Notes: generated by a model from the letters alone, not told the origin. A stretch of 64,000 nt of DNA from Myxococcales bacterium (GCA_020633625.1 JACKDJ010000016.1:1-64000); one strand, 5' to 3'; positions 8,108 to 17,166 are shown, counted from the first letter of the stretch. Made by a program: numbers and translations.

Positions 8108-9463
8108 TCAGTCCGCCAGACCGACGTCGTCGGCAAACGCGGCGAGGATCGAGTGAGCCATTCCACCGATCCGATCGACGTCGGGTCCTTCGAGCATGAC
8201 GCGGACCTTCGGTTCGGTGCCGGAGTACCGAACGAGCACGCGTCCGTCGCCGGCGAGGGCCGCTTCGGCGTCGGCGATCGCGCGCTGGACGCGGGCGAGC
8301 GAGTCGATGGGCGGCTTGCTCTTGACGCCGCGGTTGAGGAGGACCTGAGGGTAGCGCTTCATGATCGACGCCAGCTCGCTCAGGGGGCGCTGCCGGGCCA
8401 CCATCACGTTCAGGATCTCGATGGCCGCCACGAGCCCATCGCCTGTCGTGGCGTGGTCGAGGAAGATCAGGTGACCGGACTGCTCACCACCGAACTTCCA
8501 TCCGCCGGCGCGCATGCGCTCGACGACGTAGCGGTCACCGACCTGCGCGCGCTCGACGCGGATCCCGTGGGGTGCGACGGCGCGCTCCAGCCCCATGTTG
8601 CTCATCACGGTGGCGACGAGCGTATCGCCGTGCAGGGTGCCGCGCGCCTGCATGTCGACGGCGCAGAGCGCCATCACGGCGTCGCCATCGACGACGGCAC
8701 CGGTCTCGTCGATGAGAATGATCCGGTCTGCGTCGCCGTCGAGGCAGACGCCGAGCTGGGCGCCGACCTCGACGACTTTCTTCGCCGCGAGCTCGGGGTG
8801 CAGACTGCCGCACCCGTCGTTGATGTTGGTCCCGTTCGGGTCGGTGCCGAGCTCGACGACGTTCGCACCGAGCTCGCGGAACAGCGTCGGCGCGGCCTTG
8901 TACGCGGCTCCGTTCGCGCAATCGACCACGATCGTGATCCCCTCGAGGTCGAACTCCCCGCGGAGCATCGTCTTGAGGTGGGTCACGTAGCGGCCCGTCG
9001 CGTCTTCGACGCGGCGTGCGCGACCGAGCTCGGAGCCGGAGGCGAGGCTCGTTAACGGGTCGGCGTCCATCAGCGCCTCGATCTCGAGCTCGACCGCGTC
9101 GGGGAGCTTGAACCCGTCGCGCGCGAAGACCTTGAGGCCGTTGTCGTGGAACGGGTTGTGCGACGCGCTGAGTACGATGCCGGCGTCCGCGCGCATGCTG
9201 GTCGTCAGGAACGCGATCCCGGGAGTCGGTAGCGGCCCGAGGAGCGTAACGTCGGCGCCCGTAGACGTGACGCCGGCGACCAGCGCCGCCTCGAACATGT
9301 AGCCGCTGAGCCGCGTGTCCTTGCCAACGAGGATTCGGGCACGGTGGCTGTCGCGCGAGAACACGGTCGCGACGGCGCGCCCGAGACGGAGCGCGGTCTC
9401 GACGGTCATCGGAGGTGAGTTCGCGAGGCCGCGGATGCCGTCGGTGCCGAAGTACTTTCTCAT
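8108..9463 (-). CDS. glmM: Phosphoglucosamine mutase
   Basis: Converts glucosamine 6-phosphate to glucosamine 1-phosphate for UDP-GlcNAc, the precursor of peptidoglycan and LPS. At 451 residues it has the standard length. Visible motifs are GTDGIRG (residues 6-12), the phosphoserine loop SASHNPFHDNG, the metal-binding DGDADR and the C-terminal sugar-phosphate motif RYSGTEPKVR. It lies downstream of cdaA and cdaR as in many Firmicutes, where CdaA activity is known to be modulated by GlmM. A 73-base gap separates it from cdaR. Confidence 0.96.
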   Translation of the reverse strand: MRKYFGTDGIRGLANSPPMTVETALRLGRAVATVFSRDSHRARILVGKDTRLSGYMFEAALVAGVTSTGADVTLLGPLPTPGIAFLTTSMRADAGIVLSASHNPFHDNGLKVFARDGFKLPDAVELEIEALMDADPLTSLASGSELGRARRVEDATGRYVTHLKTMLRGEFDLEGITIVVDCANGAAYKAAPTLFRELGANVVELGTDPNGTNINDGCGSLHPELAAKKVVEVGAQLGVCLDGDADRIILIDETGAVVDGDAVMALCAVDMQARGTLHGDTLVATVMSNMGLERAVAPHGIRVERAQVGDRYVVERMRAGGWKFGGEQSGHLIFLDHATTGDGLVAAIEILNVMVARQRPLSELASIMKRYPQVLLNRGVKSKPPIDSLARVQRAIADAEAALAGDGRVLVRYSGTEPKVRVMLEGPDVDRIGGMAHSILAAFADDVGLAD

Positions 9464-9536
9464 CTGTGCTCGTTGCTGGGGCTCCGTCGTCCTACCGCCA
9501 ACGCCGAGACGACGCCAGAAGCGGCCGAGGGCGGGA

Positions 9537-10502
9537 CTACTGCGCGCCGCCTCCGCTTCCGCCGGGAGGCGGGGTCGGGTCGGGTGCCGGGGACACCGTG
9601 AGCCGCAGCGCCGATGGCCGCGTCTCGACGACGCGCACGGTCGCCGGGAGGTTCTTCACCGACGGCTCTGGCGTGTAGACCCCCGCGCCCTGCTCGACCA
9701 GCGGACCACACTCGATCGCGGCGAAGATCTCGTGGGGCTCGAGCTCGTCGACGACGGTCTTTGGGCCGGTGACCGTGACCGAGATCGAAGCGACGTCGAG
9801 CGAACAGCGCGCCGCGACCGGACCGCTGACGAGCATCGGGACGCCGTCGAGCGTCCGCGTCTCGACGATCGCGTCGACCTCGATGCTCACCTGGATCTGG
9901 TCCGTGTCAGGGAACGTGACGTACGGGCGCGGGATCGCCAGCCCGACGGTGCGATCCACTGGACCATCCGCCCCAGAGATATCGACGGAGTCCGTGAAGA
10001 CCGCGTCGAAGTCGGGGAAGTACGAGGCGGGCGCCGAGACCAGGATCTCGGACGGCGTCGGGGTCACCGCGCTCGCCTCGAATCCGCGCGCAGGCGTCCC
10101 ACGGACGACGGTCCGCACGGGCAGGGTGCGGGTCTCGAGATGGTCGAACTCGAGATCGAGCCAGCGCGGAGTGATCGACTCCACCGCGATGGAGGATGGG
10201 AGCCCGAGGTCGGACTCGCGGATCTCCCAGCGCGCCTGCGACGTGTCGTCGATGTCGATCGATACGGTACGGAGGGCTTCGGCGTCGAGGCGAGCAAAGG
10301 CCCTGGCGCTGCCGCGTGCGTTGACGCGGATCGTCGGCAGCTCGTTCAGGACGACCGTCTCTGGCGGCAGATGGCCAACGCGGACGGAGAGGGTGAAAGA
10401 GCGCACGGCCGCGCGCTCGCCGACCACGAACAGGTAGAGGAGGGTGGTCAGCGTGAGCGCGAGGACCTTGAGGTGCGGGTTCTCTCCGAGCAGTCGCCTC
10501 AT
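9537..10502 (-). CDS. cdaR: YbbR-domain protein, likely CdaA regulator
   Basis: A 321-residue membrane-anchored protein with one N-terminal transmembrane helix (about residues 12-28, LKVLALTLTTLLYLFVVGE) and an extracytoplasmic region of repeated beta-rich YbbR modules. In Firmicutes CdaR binds the diadenylate cyclase CdaA and tunes its activity. The direct position between cdaA (7-base gap) and glmM supports the same role here. It ends with a low-complexity PPPGGSGGG tail. The YbbR family diverges strongly in sequence, so the assignment rests on the N-terminal layout and gene order together. Confidence 0.82.
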   Translation of the reverse strand: MRRLLGENPHLKVLALTLTTLLYLFVVGERAAVRSFTLSVRVGHLPPETVVLNELPTIRVNARGSARAFARLDAEALRTVSIDIDDTSQARWEIRESDLGLPSSIAVESITPRWLDLEFDHLETRTLPVRTVVRGTPARGFEASAVTPTPSEILVSAPASYFPDFDAVFTDSVDISGADGPVDRTVGLAIPRPYVTFPDTDQIQVSIEVDAIVETRTLDGVPMLVSGPVAARCSLDVASISVTVTGPKTVVDELEPHEIFAAIECGPLVEQGAGVYTPEPSVKNLPATVRVVETRPSALRLTVSPAPDPTPPPGGSGGGAQ

Positions 10503-10509
10503 GAGTCCC

Positions 10510-11355
10510 TCACGAGCCCTCGGGGGCCGGCGCCGCTGGGCGAACCCGCGGGGCGGGCTTGGCCTGGGCAGATCCGACGAGCGCGTGGAGGAGCTGGCGG
10601 AGCGAGTTCGCGTCGAGGTTTCGGGTGAGCTTTCCGCCGAGGGCGACCGAGATGACGCCGGTCTCCTCAGAGACGATCAGGACGGCGGCGTCGGTGTCCT
10701 CGGTGAGTCCGATTGCTGCGCGGTGCCGGGTGCCGAGCGCCTTGTCGACCCGAGGGTTGGCGGTGAGGGGCAGGAAGCAGCCCGCGGCGGCGACTCGCCC
10801 GCTCCGGATGATCGTGGCGCCGTCGTGGAGCGGGTTGGCGTTCGAGGGGTTGAAGATGGCGAACAGCGCCTCGTTCGACACCATGGCGTCGAGCTTTACC
10901 CCCTCGTCCGCGTACTGCGCCAGGTCGCCGTCCCGCTCGATGGCGATGAGCGCGCCGATGCGAGCGCGGGACAGGGCCGTCGAGGCACGCACGAGCTCCT
11001 CGACGAGCTGGGCCCCCTGCTGCGCGGTCATCGTGCGGAACACGCTCGACCGCGCAAAGGTCGCCAGCGCGCGCCGGATGTCGGCCTGGAAGAGGACGAC
11101 GACGACGAGGATGAACGAGCCGATGAACTTGTCCAACAGCCAGTGCAGCGTCGACAAGCCCAGGTACTCGTCCTTCGACACGAAGAAGAACACGATCAGC
11201 AGGAGCAGGCCGACGAGCACGCCGACGGCCTTCGTACCCCGGATCAGCACGAGCACCTGGTAGATCAGCAGGTACACGAGCACGAAGTCCACTGCCGACA
11301 AGACGATGTCGAGCGGCTCGTAGACGCTGAAAGCCTGGTGGAGGACGTCGAACAT
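10510..11355 (-). CDS. cdaA: Diadenylate cyclase (c-di-AMP synthase)
   Basis: Makes cyclic di-AMP from two ATP. The N-terminus has three transmembrane helices (within about residues 20-90). The DisA_N cyclase domain follows, with the catalytic motif LHDGATII and the second signature RHRAAIGLTEDTDA. The ATG at 11355 gives 281 residues and an N-terminus beginning MFDVLHQAF, typical of the family. An in-frame GTG at 11379 would add eight residues and cannot be excluded. It heads the cdaA-cdaR-glmM-pdxJ-nnr run. In Firmicutes c-di-AMP governs potassium and osmolyte balance. Targets in this organism are not visible in the window. Confidence 0.93.
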   Translation of the reverse strand: MFDVLHQAFSVYEPLDIVLSAVDFVLVYLLIYQVLVLIRGTKAVGVLVGLLLLIVFFFVSKDEYLGLSTLHWLLDKFIGSFILVVVVLFQADIRRALATFARSSVFRTMTAQQGAQLVEELVRASTALSRARIGALIAIERDGDLAQYADEGVKLDAMVSNEALFAIFNPSNANPLHDGATIIRSGRVAAAGCFLPLTANPRVDKALGTRHRAAIGLTEDTDAAVLIVSEETGVISVALGGKLTRNLDANSLRQLLHALVGSAQAKPAPRVRPAAPAPEGS

Positions 11356-11475
11356 CGTGCGGGCTGAGGCGGTCTCCACGCTAGCCGAACTGCGTGCGCG
11401 CGGGCAAGTCGCCGCCGGACGCGACTCGCCATCGCCTAGCCTCCTCTACTGTACTCTCGGGCCGTGAACCGCTAA

Positions 11476-11498
11476 TCCGAGGTGGGACTTGCCTCGGA
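11476..11498 (+). promoter_or_regulatory. Leader hairpin before a Cys-rich lipoprotein gene
   Basis: A perfect 7-bp inverted repeat, TCCGAGG / CCTCGGA, with a 9-base loop sits 7 bases upstream of ATG 11506. The left arm contains the only Shine-Dalgarno-like purine run (GAGGTGGG) in the leader. A folded mRNA would mask it. No function is known. Confidence 0.35.
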
Positions 11499-11505
11499 CT
11501 GTGCC

Positions 11506-13734
11506 ATGACCTTGACGCGTGTCGGAACACTCGCGCTCTGCGCCCTCGCACTCGCGACCCTCGTCGCAGCGTGCAACGATGGCGCGCCGCGGATCCGCGA
11601 GACGACCATCCTCCGCGATACCGACGACACGATCGGTCCCTACGAGGTGTACACCGTCGCGCTCGACCGCAGCGGCATCGACCATGTCGAGCTGTTCTGG
11701 CAGCTCGCCGACGCCGCCGAGGGCGGGGCCCCTCAGCACGTCCGGATGATCCAGTTCCGCCCGGACCGCTATCGCGCCGAGATCCCGGGATACCCGCTCG
11801 GCAGCACGGTCGACTATTGGGTCGAGGCGACCGCGAACAGTGACGCGGCGACCGTGGACCCCTTCGGAGCGCCGTACCGCTTCTCCGTCCGCACGTCATC
11901 TCCCGTCGCCGACACGGGCTCGGACACGCCGACCGACGGAGGCATCGACTGGGATGTCATCGACCCCCCCGACGTCGGCCCCGACGTGGAGCCGACGGAT
12001 GTCGGCCCCGACGTCGTCGACGACGTCCCGGTCGGCACTTGCCTCGTCCGGTTCGCCTACCCAACCGACGGCGTCACGCTGACGGCGGCCAACGACGTCG
12101 ACCCTTCCACCGACGACGTCGACGTCGACGTCTCGCTGACTGCGCTCGACGCCCTGTCCGTGGTTCTCGACGCCGCGGGCGTCACGTACGGACCGGCGAC
12201 CGTGGAGGGTGGGCGAGCCATCTTCCCGCGCGTCTCCCTCCCCGCAGGGACCCTAGAGCTCGTCGCGTTCGGCGACGGGCGCGCCGGGGTCGCGTGCGAT
12301 GCCGCGATCACCGTCGTCGTTGACCCCGAGCCGGCCGACCGCGACGGAGACGGGATCCCGGACGCGTCAGACAACTGCGTCGGCACACCGAACCCCGATC
12401 AGGAAGACTTCGACCGCGACCGCATCGGCGACGCGTGCGATGGCGACGTCGATGGTGACGGCATCGGCAACGGCAGCGACAACTGCCGCTTCGTACCCAA
12501 CCCCGACCAGGCCGACCGCGACGGCGACGGTGTCGGCGACGCGTGCGTCGGTGACTTCGACGCAGACGGTGTCCCCGACGATGTCGACAACTGCGAGCGC
12601 CGCGCCAACCCCACGCAGCTCGACACCGACGGCGACGGGCAGGGAGACGCGTGCGACTCCGACGACGACGGCGACGGTGTCCAGGACACTCGCGACAACT
12701 GCCCGCTCGTCGTCAACCCGGGACAGGAGAACAACGACCGCGACACCACCGGCGATGTTTGTGACGACGATGACGACAACGACGGCGTCGCCGACCGCCG
12801 CGACAACTGCCCCTTCATCGCCAACCCCGGCCAGGCCGACGCTGACCGAGACGGCCTCGGCGACGCGTGCGACGACGCGACATCGTGCACCCGCGACGCC
12901 GACTGCCCCGGTGGAACCGTATGCTTCCGCGAGGTGTGCACCGACCTCTCGTCGTGCACGACCAGCGCAGACTGCGAGATCGGCTTCACCTGCTCAGACA
13001 ACATGTGTGTCCCGACGTCGTCGATTCCGTCGACCGAGTGCACGACGAACGCCGACTGCCCAGAGGGGCTGAGCTGCGTCTTCAACCTGTGCGTCCCCGA
13101 GCGCTGCTACACCGACGCCGACTGCCCCGACGGTCAGCGCTGCCTGTCGGGTGAGTGCATCGACTCATCGCTGCCGATTCCGCCCGGCTGCACGCGCGAC
13201 AGCGAGTGCGGCTCCGACGAGCAGTGCCTCGCGGGCCTCTGCGTCCCGCGGCAGTGCCGCAACGACCGGGACTGTGGCTCCGGCGAGTCCTGCCTCCTCG
13301 GGTTCTGCGCGCCCTTCGACATTCCGATCCCGATCCTCGAGTGCGACACGGACCGCGACTGCCTGGGCGGTTTCTTCACCTGCCTGCTCGGGGTCTGCGT
13401 CCCGGATCTGCCGTTCCTCCCCGATGGCTGCACAGACGATCGCGACTGCCCTTCGTCTCAGACGTGCCTGCTCACGCTCTGCATCGACGCCCAGTGCCGC
13501 ACCGCGGCCGAGTGCGCGGACGGCGAGAACTGCCAGTTCGGGTTCTGCACGCCGGGCGACCTGCCGCTGCCCATTCCGGGCAGCTGCACCGGCGACAGCG
13601 ACTGCCCCGACGGCTCCACCTGCACGTTCACCGTGTGCCTTCCCGACAGCATCCCCATCCCCGGCCCCTGCGGTGCCGGTGGCTCGTGCGACGACGGATT
13701 GACATGCCGATTCGGCTTCTGTCTCCCGTTCTGA
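11506..13734 (+). CDS. Large Cys-rich lipoprotein with thrombospondin type 3 repeats
   Basis: A 742-residue predicted outer-membrane lipoprotein. The signal peptide ends in lipobox TLVAAC. A beta-rich domain follows, then an acidic DVGPDV linker and a second beta domain. Several Ca-binding thrombospondin type 3 repeats come next (DRDGDGIPDASDNC and similar). The C-terminal 270 residues are about eleven tandem modules of the form C-x5-C-x5-C-x5-C (for example CTDDRDCPSSQTCLLTLC), typical of myxobacterial surface proteins. No enzymatic motif is visible, so a structural or adhesive role is inferred only. Translation from ATG 11506 fits the signal peptide. An upstream in-frame GTG at 11482 would spoil it. 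It is divergent from cdaA. Confidence 0.8.
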   Translation: MTLTRVGTLALCALALATLVAACNDGAPRIRETTILRDTDDTIGPYEVYTVALDRSGIDHVELFWQLADAAEGGAPQHVRMIQFRPDRYRAEIPGYPLGSTVDYWVEATANSDAATVDPFGAPYRFSVRTSSPVADTGSDTPTDGGIDWDVIDPPDVGPDVEPTDVGPDVVDDVPVGTCLVRFAYPTDGVTLTAANDVDPSTDDVDVDVSLTALDALSVVLDAAGVTYGPATVEGGRAIFPRVSLPAGTLELVAFGDGRAGVACDAAITVVVDPEPADRDGDGIPDASDNCVGTPNPDQEDFDRDRIGDACDGDVDGDGIGNGSDNCRFVPNPDQADRDGDGVGDACVGDFDADGVPDDVDNCERRANPTQLDTDGDGQGDACDSDDDGDGVQDTRDNCPLVVNPGQENNDRDTTGDVCDDDDDNDGVADRRDNCPFIANPGQADADRDGLGDACDDATSCTRDADCPGGTVCFREVCTDLSSCTTSADCEIGFTCSDNMCVPTSSIPSTECTTNADCPEGLSCVFNLCVPERCYTDADCPDGQRCLSGECIDSSLPIPPGCTRDSECGSDEQCLAGLCVPRQCRNDRDCGSGESCLLGFCAPFDIPIPILECDTDRDCLGGFFTCLLGVCVPDLPFLPDGCTDDRDCPSSQTCLLTLCIDAQCRTAAECADGENCQFGFCTPGDLPLPIPGSCTGDSDCPDGSTCTFTVCLPDSIPIPGPCGAGGSCDDGLTCRFGFCLPF

Positions 13735-13795
13735 GACGGGCCCGGGGGAGCGCGGACTCCTCGCAGGCTGATTCCGCGCCGAACGCAGGTGACCC

Positions 13796-14416
13796 TTGAT
13801 CTGTCTGAGCTGCGGCGCCGCGCTCGCGCCAACGACGGGCGGGACCTGCCCCTTCTGTGGAGGGGCCGTGCGCCCCGCTCCTATGCGGCCGCCGCCGGTC
13901 GCAGGGACCACCCCCGGGTGCCTAATCGTCTTCGGCGCGCTCCCGTTCGGCGTCCCGCTCATCCCAATGGCGACGCACGCCGTCGACAAGGTGTTCGTCG
14001 CCGCCGGACTGGCGACGCCGCGGTACTCTGCAGCGACATGGCTCACGGGCATTCTCGCGGCCGCGTTCGTCTTCCTGTCGCCGCTTTGGTACACGGACAG
14101 CCACCGCGGCTCGTCCGAGCTCGTGCTGCGTAGTTTCGTCTCGTGGTGCTACGTCGCGACCGCCGTCTACGCCCTCTTCTTGGTGGATCGTCTCCGCGCC
14201 GTGGCGCCGGCGGTCGGCGCGCCGTTCGTGTCCGGCATGCCGCGCCGCGTGCTCGTATGGACGCTCTGCGCGGCGTCGGTCTTACCCTTCGTCGCCTCAA
14301 TCGTGGGTGGTCCGGACGCCGAGACCGGTCAGGTCGTCCGTCTCCTCCTCGTCGTCGCCTGGTTCGCGACCGCCGGACTCTACTCGGCGATCCTCTCCTG
14401 GACGACCGGCGCCTGA
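13796..14416 (+). CDS. Small zinc-ribbon membrane protein
   Basis: A 206-residue protein of unknown function. The N-terminus carries a zinc-ribbon pair, CLSC and CPFC (residues 3-6 and 18-21). About five transmembrane helices follow from residue 40. An in-frame TGA at 13790-13792 makes TTG 13796 the only start that includes the zinc ribbon. Proteins of this layout are common in Myxococcota but uncharacterised. Its 3' end overlaps the 3' end of the convergent hemH by 37 bases. Confidence 0.65.
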   Translation: MICLSCGAALAPTTGGTCPFCGGAVRPAPMRPPPVAGTTPGCLIVFGALPFGVPLIPMATHAVDKVFVAAGLATPRYSAATWLTGILAAAFVFLSPLWYTDSHRGSSELVLRSFVSWCYVATAVYALFLVDRLRAVAPAVGAPFVSGMPRRVLVWTLCAASVLPFVASIVGGPDAETGQVVRLLLVVAWFATAGLYSAILSWTTGA

Positions 14417-15462
14417 CCCCCGCGTCGCCACGAAGGCGGGCACGAGTCGAGCGCGATCGCCGCGACAGCGTCGACCCAAGCGGGGTGGGCGTTCAGCGAC
14501 GGGACCAGCACGAGCCGCTCGCCGCCGGCGGCCACGAAGTCCTCCGCCGCCCGGATGCCGATCTCCTCGAGCGTCTCGAGGCAGTCTGCCGTAAATGCCG
14601 GACACAGCACGGCCAGCCGGCGACTCCCGCCACGCGCGAGCTCGGTCACGCGCACGTCGGTGTAAGGCGAGATCCACGGGTCGCGCCCAAGCCGGGACTG
14701 GAACGCGACCTCGACCTGCGCGGGGTCCAGGTCCAGCGCCGCTGTCAGGGCTCGCGCGGTCGCGAAACACTGCGCGCGATAGCAGTTTCGGTTGGCGTCG
14801 CAGAGCGCGTCGCAGCAGCTCGCGGACGCGAGGCAGTGTGCGCCAGGGCCGCGCTCGTCGCTCTTGATGACGTGTCGTTCCGGGACGCCGTGGAAGCTCA
14901 TCATGACGCGGTCGGGCGCGAGCTCCGCGAGGACCGGCCGCGCGACGGCGGCCGACGCGGCGATGAACGCCGGATGCGTCGCAAACGCGGGCACGTTGAC
15001 GAGCGCTGGAGTGTTCCAGCGCCGCCCCGCCTCGCGCCACACTGCCTCCATTGCGGAGCCGGTCGCTGCGGAGGAGTACTGCGGGAACAGCGGGAACACG
15101 ACGACGCGATCGACGCCAGCAGCCTTGAGCTCGTCGAGCGCGCGGTCGATCTTGGGGTTGCCGTAGCGCATCGCGAGGCGGACGACGCACTCATCGCCGA
15201 GCGCGGCTTGCACCGCGGCCGCCAGGGCATCGCCGTACACCCGCAGCGGAGATCCCGCCTCCGTCCAGATCGCCTTGTACGCGTGCGCGGACTTTGCGGG
15301 CCGGAACGGAAGGATCGCCAGCTTGACGAGCGCCCACCTCGCGGCGGGGGCGAGGTCGATGACGCGCGGGTCCATCAAGAACTCGTCGAGATACCGCCGC
15401 ACGTCGGCGGTGTCGGTCGAGTCCGGCGTGCCGAGGTTGACGAGGAGGAGGCCCCAGGTCAC
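14380..15462 (-). CDS. hemH: Ferrochelatase with internal cysteine cluster
   Basis: Inserts Fe2+ into the porphyrin ring at the end of haem synthesis. The 360-residue protein begins GLLLVNLGTPDS, has the metal-site SFHGVPERHV (His191) and the late Glu motif DCLETLEEIG. Directly after the His motif lies an insertion with six cysteines at 210, 216, 217, 221, 227 and 232. Ferrochelatases with an internal Cys-rich segment that binds a [2Fe-2S] cluster are established for Myxococcus and Bdellovibrio, and this fits that class. The start is GTG 15462. It lies 7 bases downstream of pyrH. Confidence 0.94.
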   Translation of the reverse strand: MTWGLLLVNLGTPDSTDTADVRRYLDEFLMDPRVIDLAPAARWALVKLAILPFRPAKSAHAYKAIWTEAGSPLRVYGDALAAAVQAALGDECVVRLAMRYGNPKIDRALDELKAAGVDRVVVFPLFPQYSSAATGSAMEAVWREAGRRWNTPALVNVPAFATHPAFIAASAAVARPVLAELAPDRVMMSFHGVPERHVIKSDERGPGAHCLASASCCDALCDANRNCYRAQCFATARALTAALDLDPAQVEVAFQSRLGRDPWISPYTDVRVTELARGGSRRLAVLCPAFTADCLETLEEIGIRAAEDFVAAGGERLVLVPSLNAHPAWVDAVAAIALDSCPPSWRRGGQAPVVQERIAE

Positions 15463-15469
15463 CGGCGGC

Positions 15470-16210
15470 TCAGTCGGCGAGGACGGTGGTCGCCATCGGC
15501 GTCATCGCGGTGCCGACGTCTTCGCCGAGGCAGATCCGGCGAATGCAGCCGATCTGATCGAAGTTGAAGATGTGGACCGGGAGGTTGTGGTCGCGCGCGA
15601 GGAGGAGCGCCGACTGGTCCATGATCCGCAGGTCGCGTTGGACGAACTCGTCGTACGTCAGCGTGCGGTAGCGGCGTGCGTCGGTGTTGGTGCGAGGGTC
15701 GCAGTTGTACACGCCGTCGACGTTGTGCTTGGCGACGAGGATGGCGTCGCAGTCGGTCTGCAGCGCCCGCTGGACTGCGGGGTAGTCCGTGGTGACGTAC
15801 GGCTGCCCGATGCCGCCCGCGAAGATGACCACGTAGCCGCGTTCGAGGTGCCGAATTGCCCTCAGGTGGATGAACGGCTCGGCGACGGCGTCCATCGGGA
15901 TCGATGACATGACGCGGACCTCGAAGTCGGACTTCGACTTGAGCGCGGCGCGCAGGAGGACGGAGTTGATGACGGTCGCCAACATCCCCATGTTGTCGGC
16001 TTCGACGCGGTTGATGTTCCAGTGCGCCGCCACGTTGCCGCGGAAGATGTTCCCGCCGCCTACGACAACGCCGACCTGGATGCCGAGCTCACGAATCGAC
16101 AGGATCTCGTTGCAGATGTGGTCGAGCGCCTCGGGGTCGAAGCCGAACTTCGACTTGCCCGCGACGGCGGCGCCAGAGAGCTTGAGGACGATGCGCTTGT
16201 AGCGGGGCAT
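15470..16210 (-). CDS. pyrH: Uridylate kinase (UMP kinase)
   Basis: Phosphorylates UMP to UDP, a hexameric amino-acid-kinase-fold enzyme regulated by GTP and UTP. The 246 residues include RIVLKLSGAAVAG at the phosphate-binding N-terminus, VVVGGGNIFRG, and the nucleotide loop KHNVDGVYNCDPR. The usual bacterial neighbours rpsB, tsf and frr are absent. Instead it sits between panC (100-base gap upstream) and hemH (7 bases downstream). The alanine in LSGAAVAG replaces the usual Glu of LSGEAL in the P-loop region. Confidence 0.95.
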   Translation of the reverse strand: MPRYKRIVLKLSGAAVAGKSKFGFDPEALDHICNEILSIRELGIQVGVVVGGGNIFRGNVAAHWNINRVEADNMGMLATVINSVLLRAALKSKSDFEVRVMSSIPMDAVAEPFIHLRAIRHLERGYVVIFAGGIGQPYVTTDYPAVQRALQTDCDAILVAKHNVDGVYNCDPRTNTDARRYRTLTYDEFVQRDLRIMDQSALLLARDHNLPVHIFNFDQIGCIRRICLGEDVGTAMTPMATTVLAD

Positions 16211-16310
16211 GTTTGACCTCTCGGGTTCGACCGTGCGGCGGCTACCTACCCAACCCGCCGACGTGGTGCAACCGGGGCGCGCGCGTCGCCGATCCGCGCC
16301 GGGGGGCGTG

Positions 16311-17144
16311 TCAGCCGATCGCGATGTTGTCGATCAGGCGCGTCTGTCCGACGCGCGCGGCGACGAGCGCGCGCGCCGGGCCCGCCAGTGTACCCGTCGC
16401 AGGTGCGAGCGTCTCGGCGTCGACGATCTCGGCGTACTCCAGCGCCACCCCGGGCGCGGCGTGGAGCTCTGCGGTGAGGCCGGCGACGAGCGTGTCGGCG
16501 TCACGGGACCCAGCGTCGAACGCCTCGGCCGCCGCGCGAAGGGCGCGGCTGAGCGCGAGGGCGGCCGCGCGGTCCTCGGCGCTCAGGTACTTGTTGCGCG
16601 AAGACATCGCGAGGCCGTCGGCCTCGCGCACGATCGGCATCCCGATCACGTCGACGCCGAGGTCGAGGTCGGCCGCCATCTGCCGAATCACCGCGAGCTG
16701 CTGGTAGTCCTTCTCGCCGAAGTACGCTCGCTCGGGCCGCACCAGGGCGAACAGCTTGGTGACGATCGTCGCGACGCCAGCGAAGTGCGTCGGGCGGCTG
16801 CGCCCGCAGAGTCCGTCGGTGAGGCCGGCGACCGTGACGGTCGTTGCGTGTCGTGGGCCGTACACCTCGTCGCGCGGAGGCATCCACAAGATGTCGACCC
16901 CAGACTCCGCGCACTTCGCGGCGTCGCCGTCGGGATCTCGCGGGTACCGGTCGAGGTCTTCGGTCGGGCCGAACTGCGTGGGGTTGACGAACACGGTCGC
17001 CACGACGCGCTCGTTCTCGGCGCGGGCCTGTCGAAACAGGCTCATGTGGCCTTCGTGCAGGAATCCCATCGTTGGGACGAGGCCGGTCTGTGCCGGGCCG
17101 GAGAGGGCGGATCGGAGCTCGGACTTCGTGGTCAGGATCTGCAT
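16311..17144 (-). CDS. panC: Pantothenate synthetase
   Basis: Joins pantoate and beta-alanine using ATP. The 277 residues carry the signature LVPTMGFLHEGHMSL (adenylate-forming HIGH-like motif), FVNPTQFGPTEDLDRYPR, YFGEKDYQQ and the KMSKS-like SSRNKYLS. It lies 22 bases downstream of panB, so the two enzymes that make pantothenate are probably translated from one message. The ATG start at 17144 gives the normal N-terminus. Confidence 0.96.
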   Translation of the reverse strand: MQILTTKSELRSALSGPAQTGLVPTMGFLHEGHMSLFRQARAENERVVATVFVNPTQFGPTEDLDRYPRDPDGDAAKCAESGVDILWMPPRDEVYGPRHATTVTVAGLTDGLCGRSRPTHFAGVATIVTKLFALVRPERAYFGEKDYQQLAVIRQMAADLDLGVDVIGMPIVREADGLAMSSRNKYLSAEDRAAALALSRALRAAAEAFDAGSRDADTLVAGLTAELHAAPGVALEYAEIVDAETLAPATGTLAGPARALVAARVGQTRLIDNIAIG

Positions 17145-17166
17145 CGGCGCGGCTGCTGAAGGCGTG

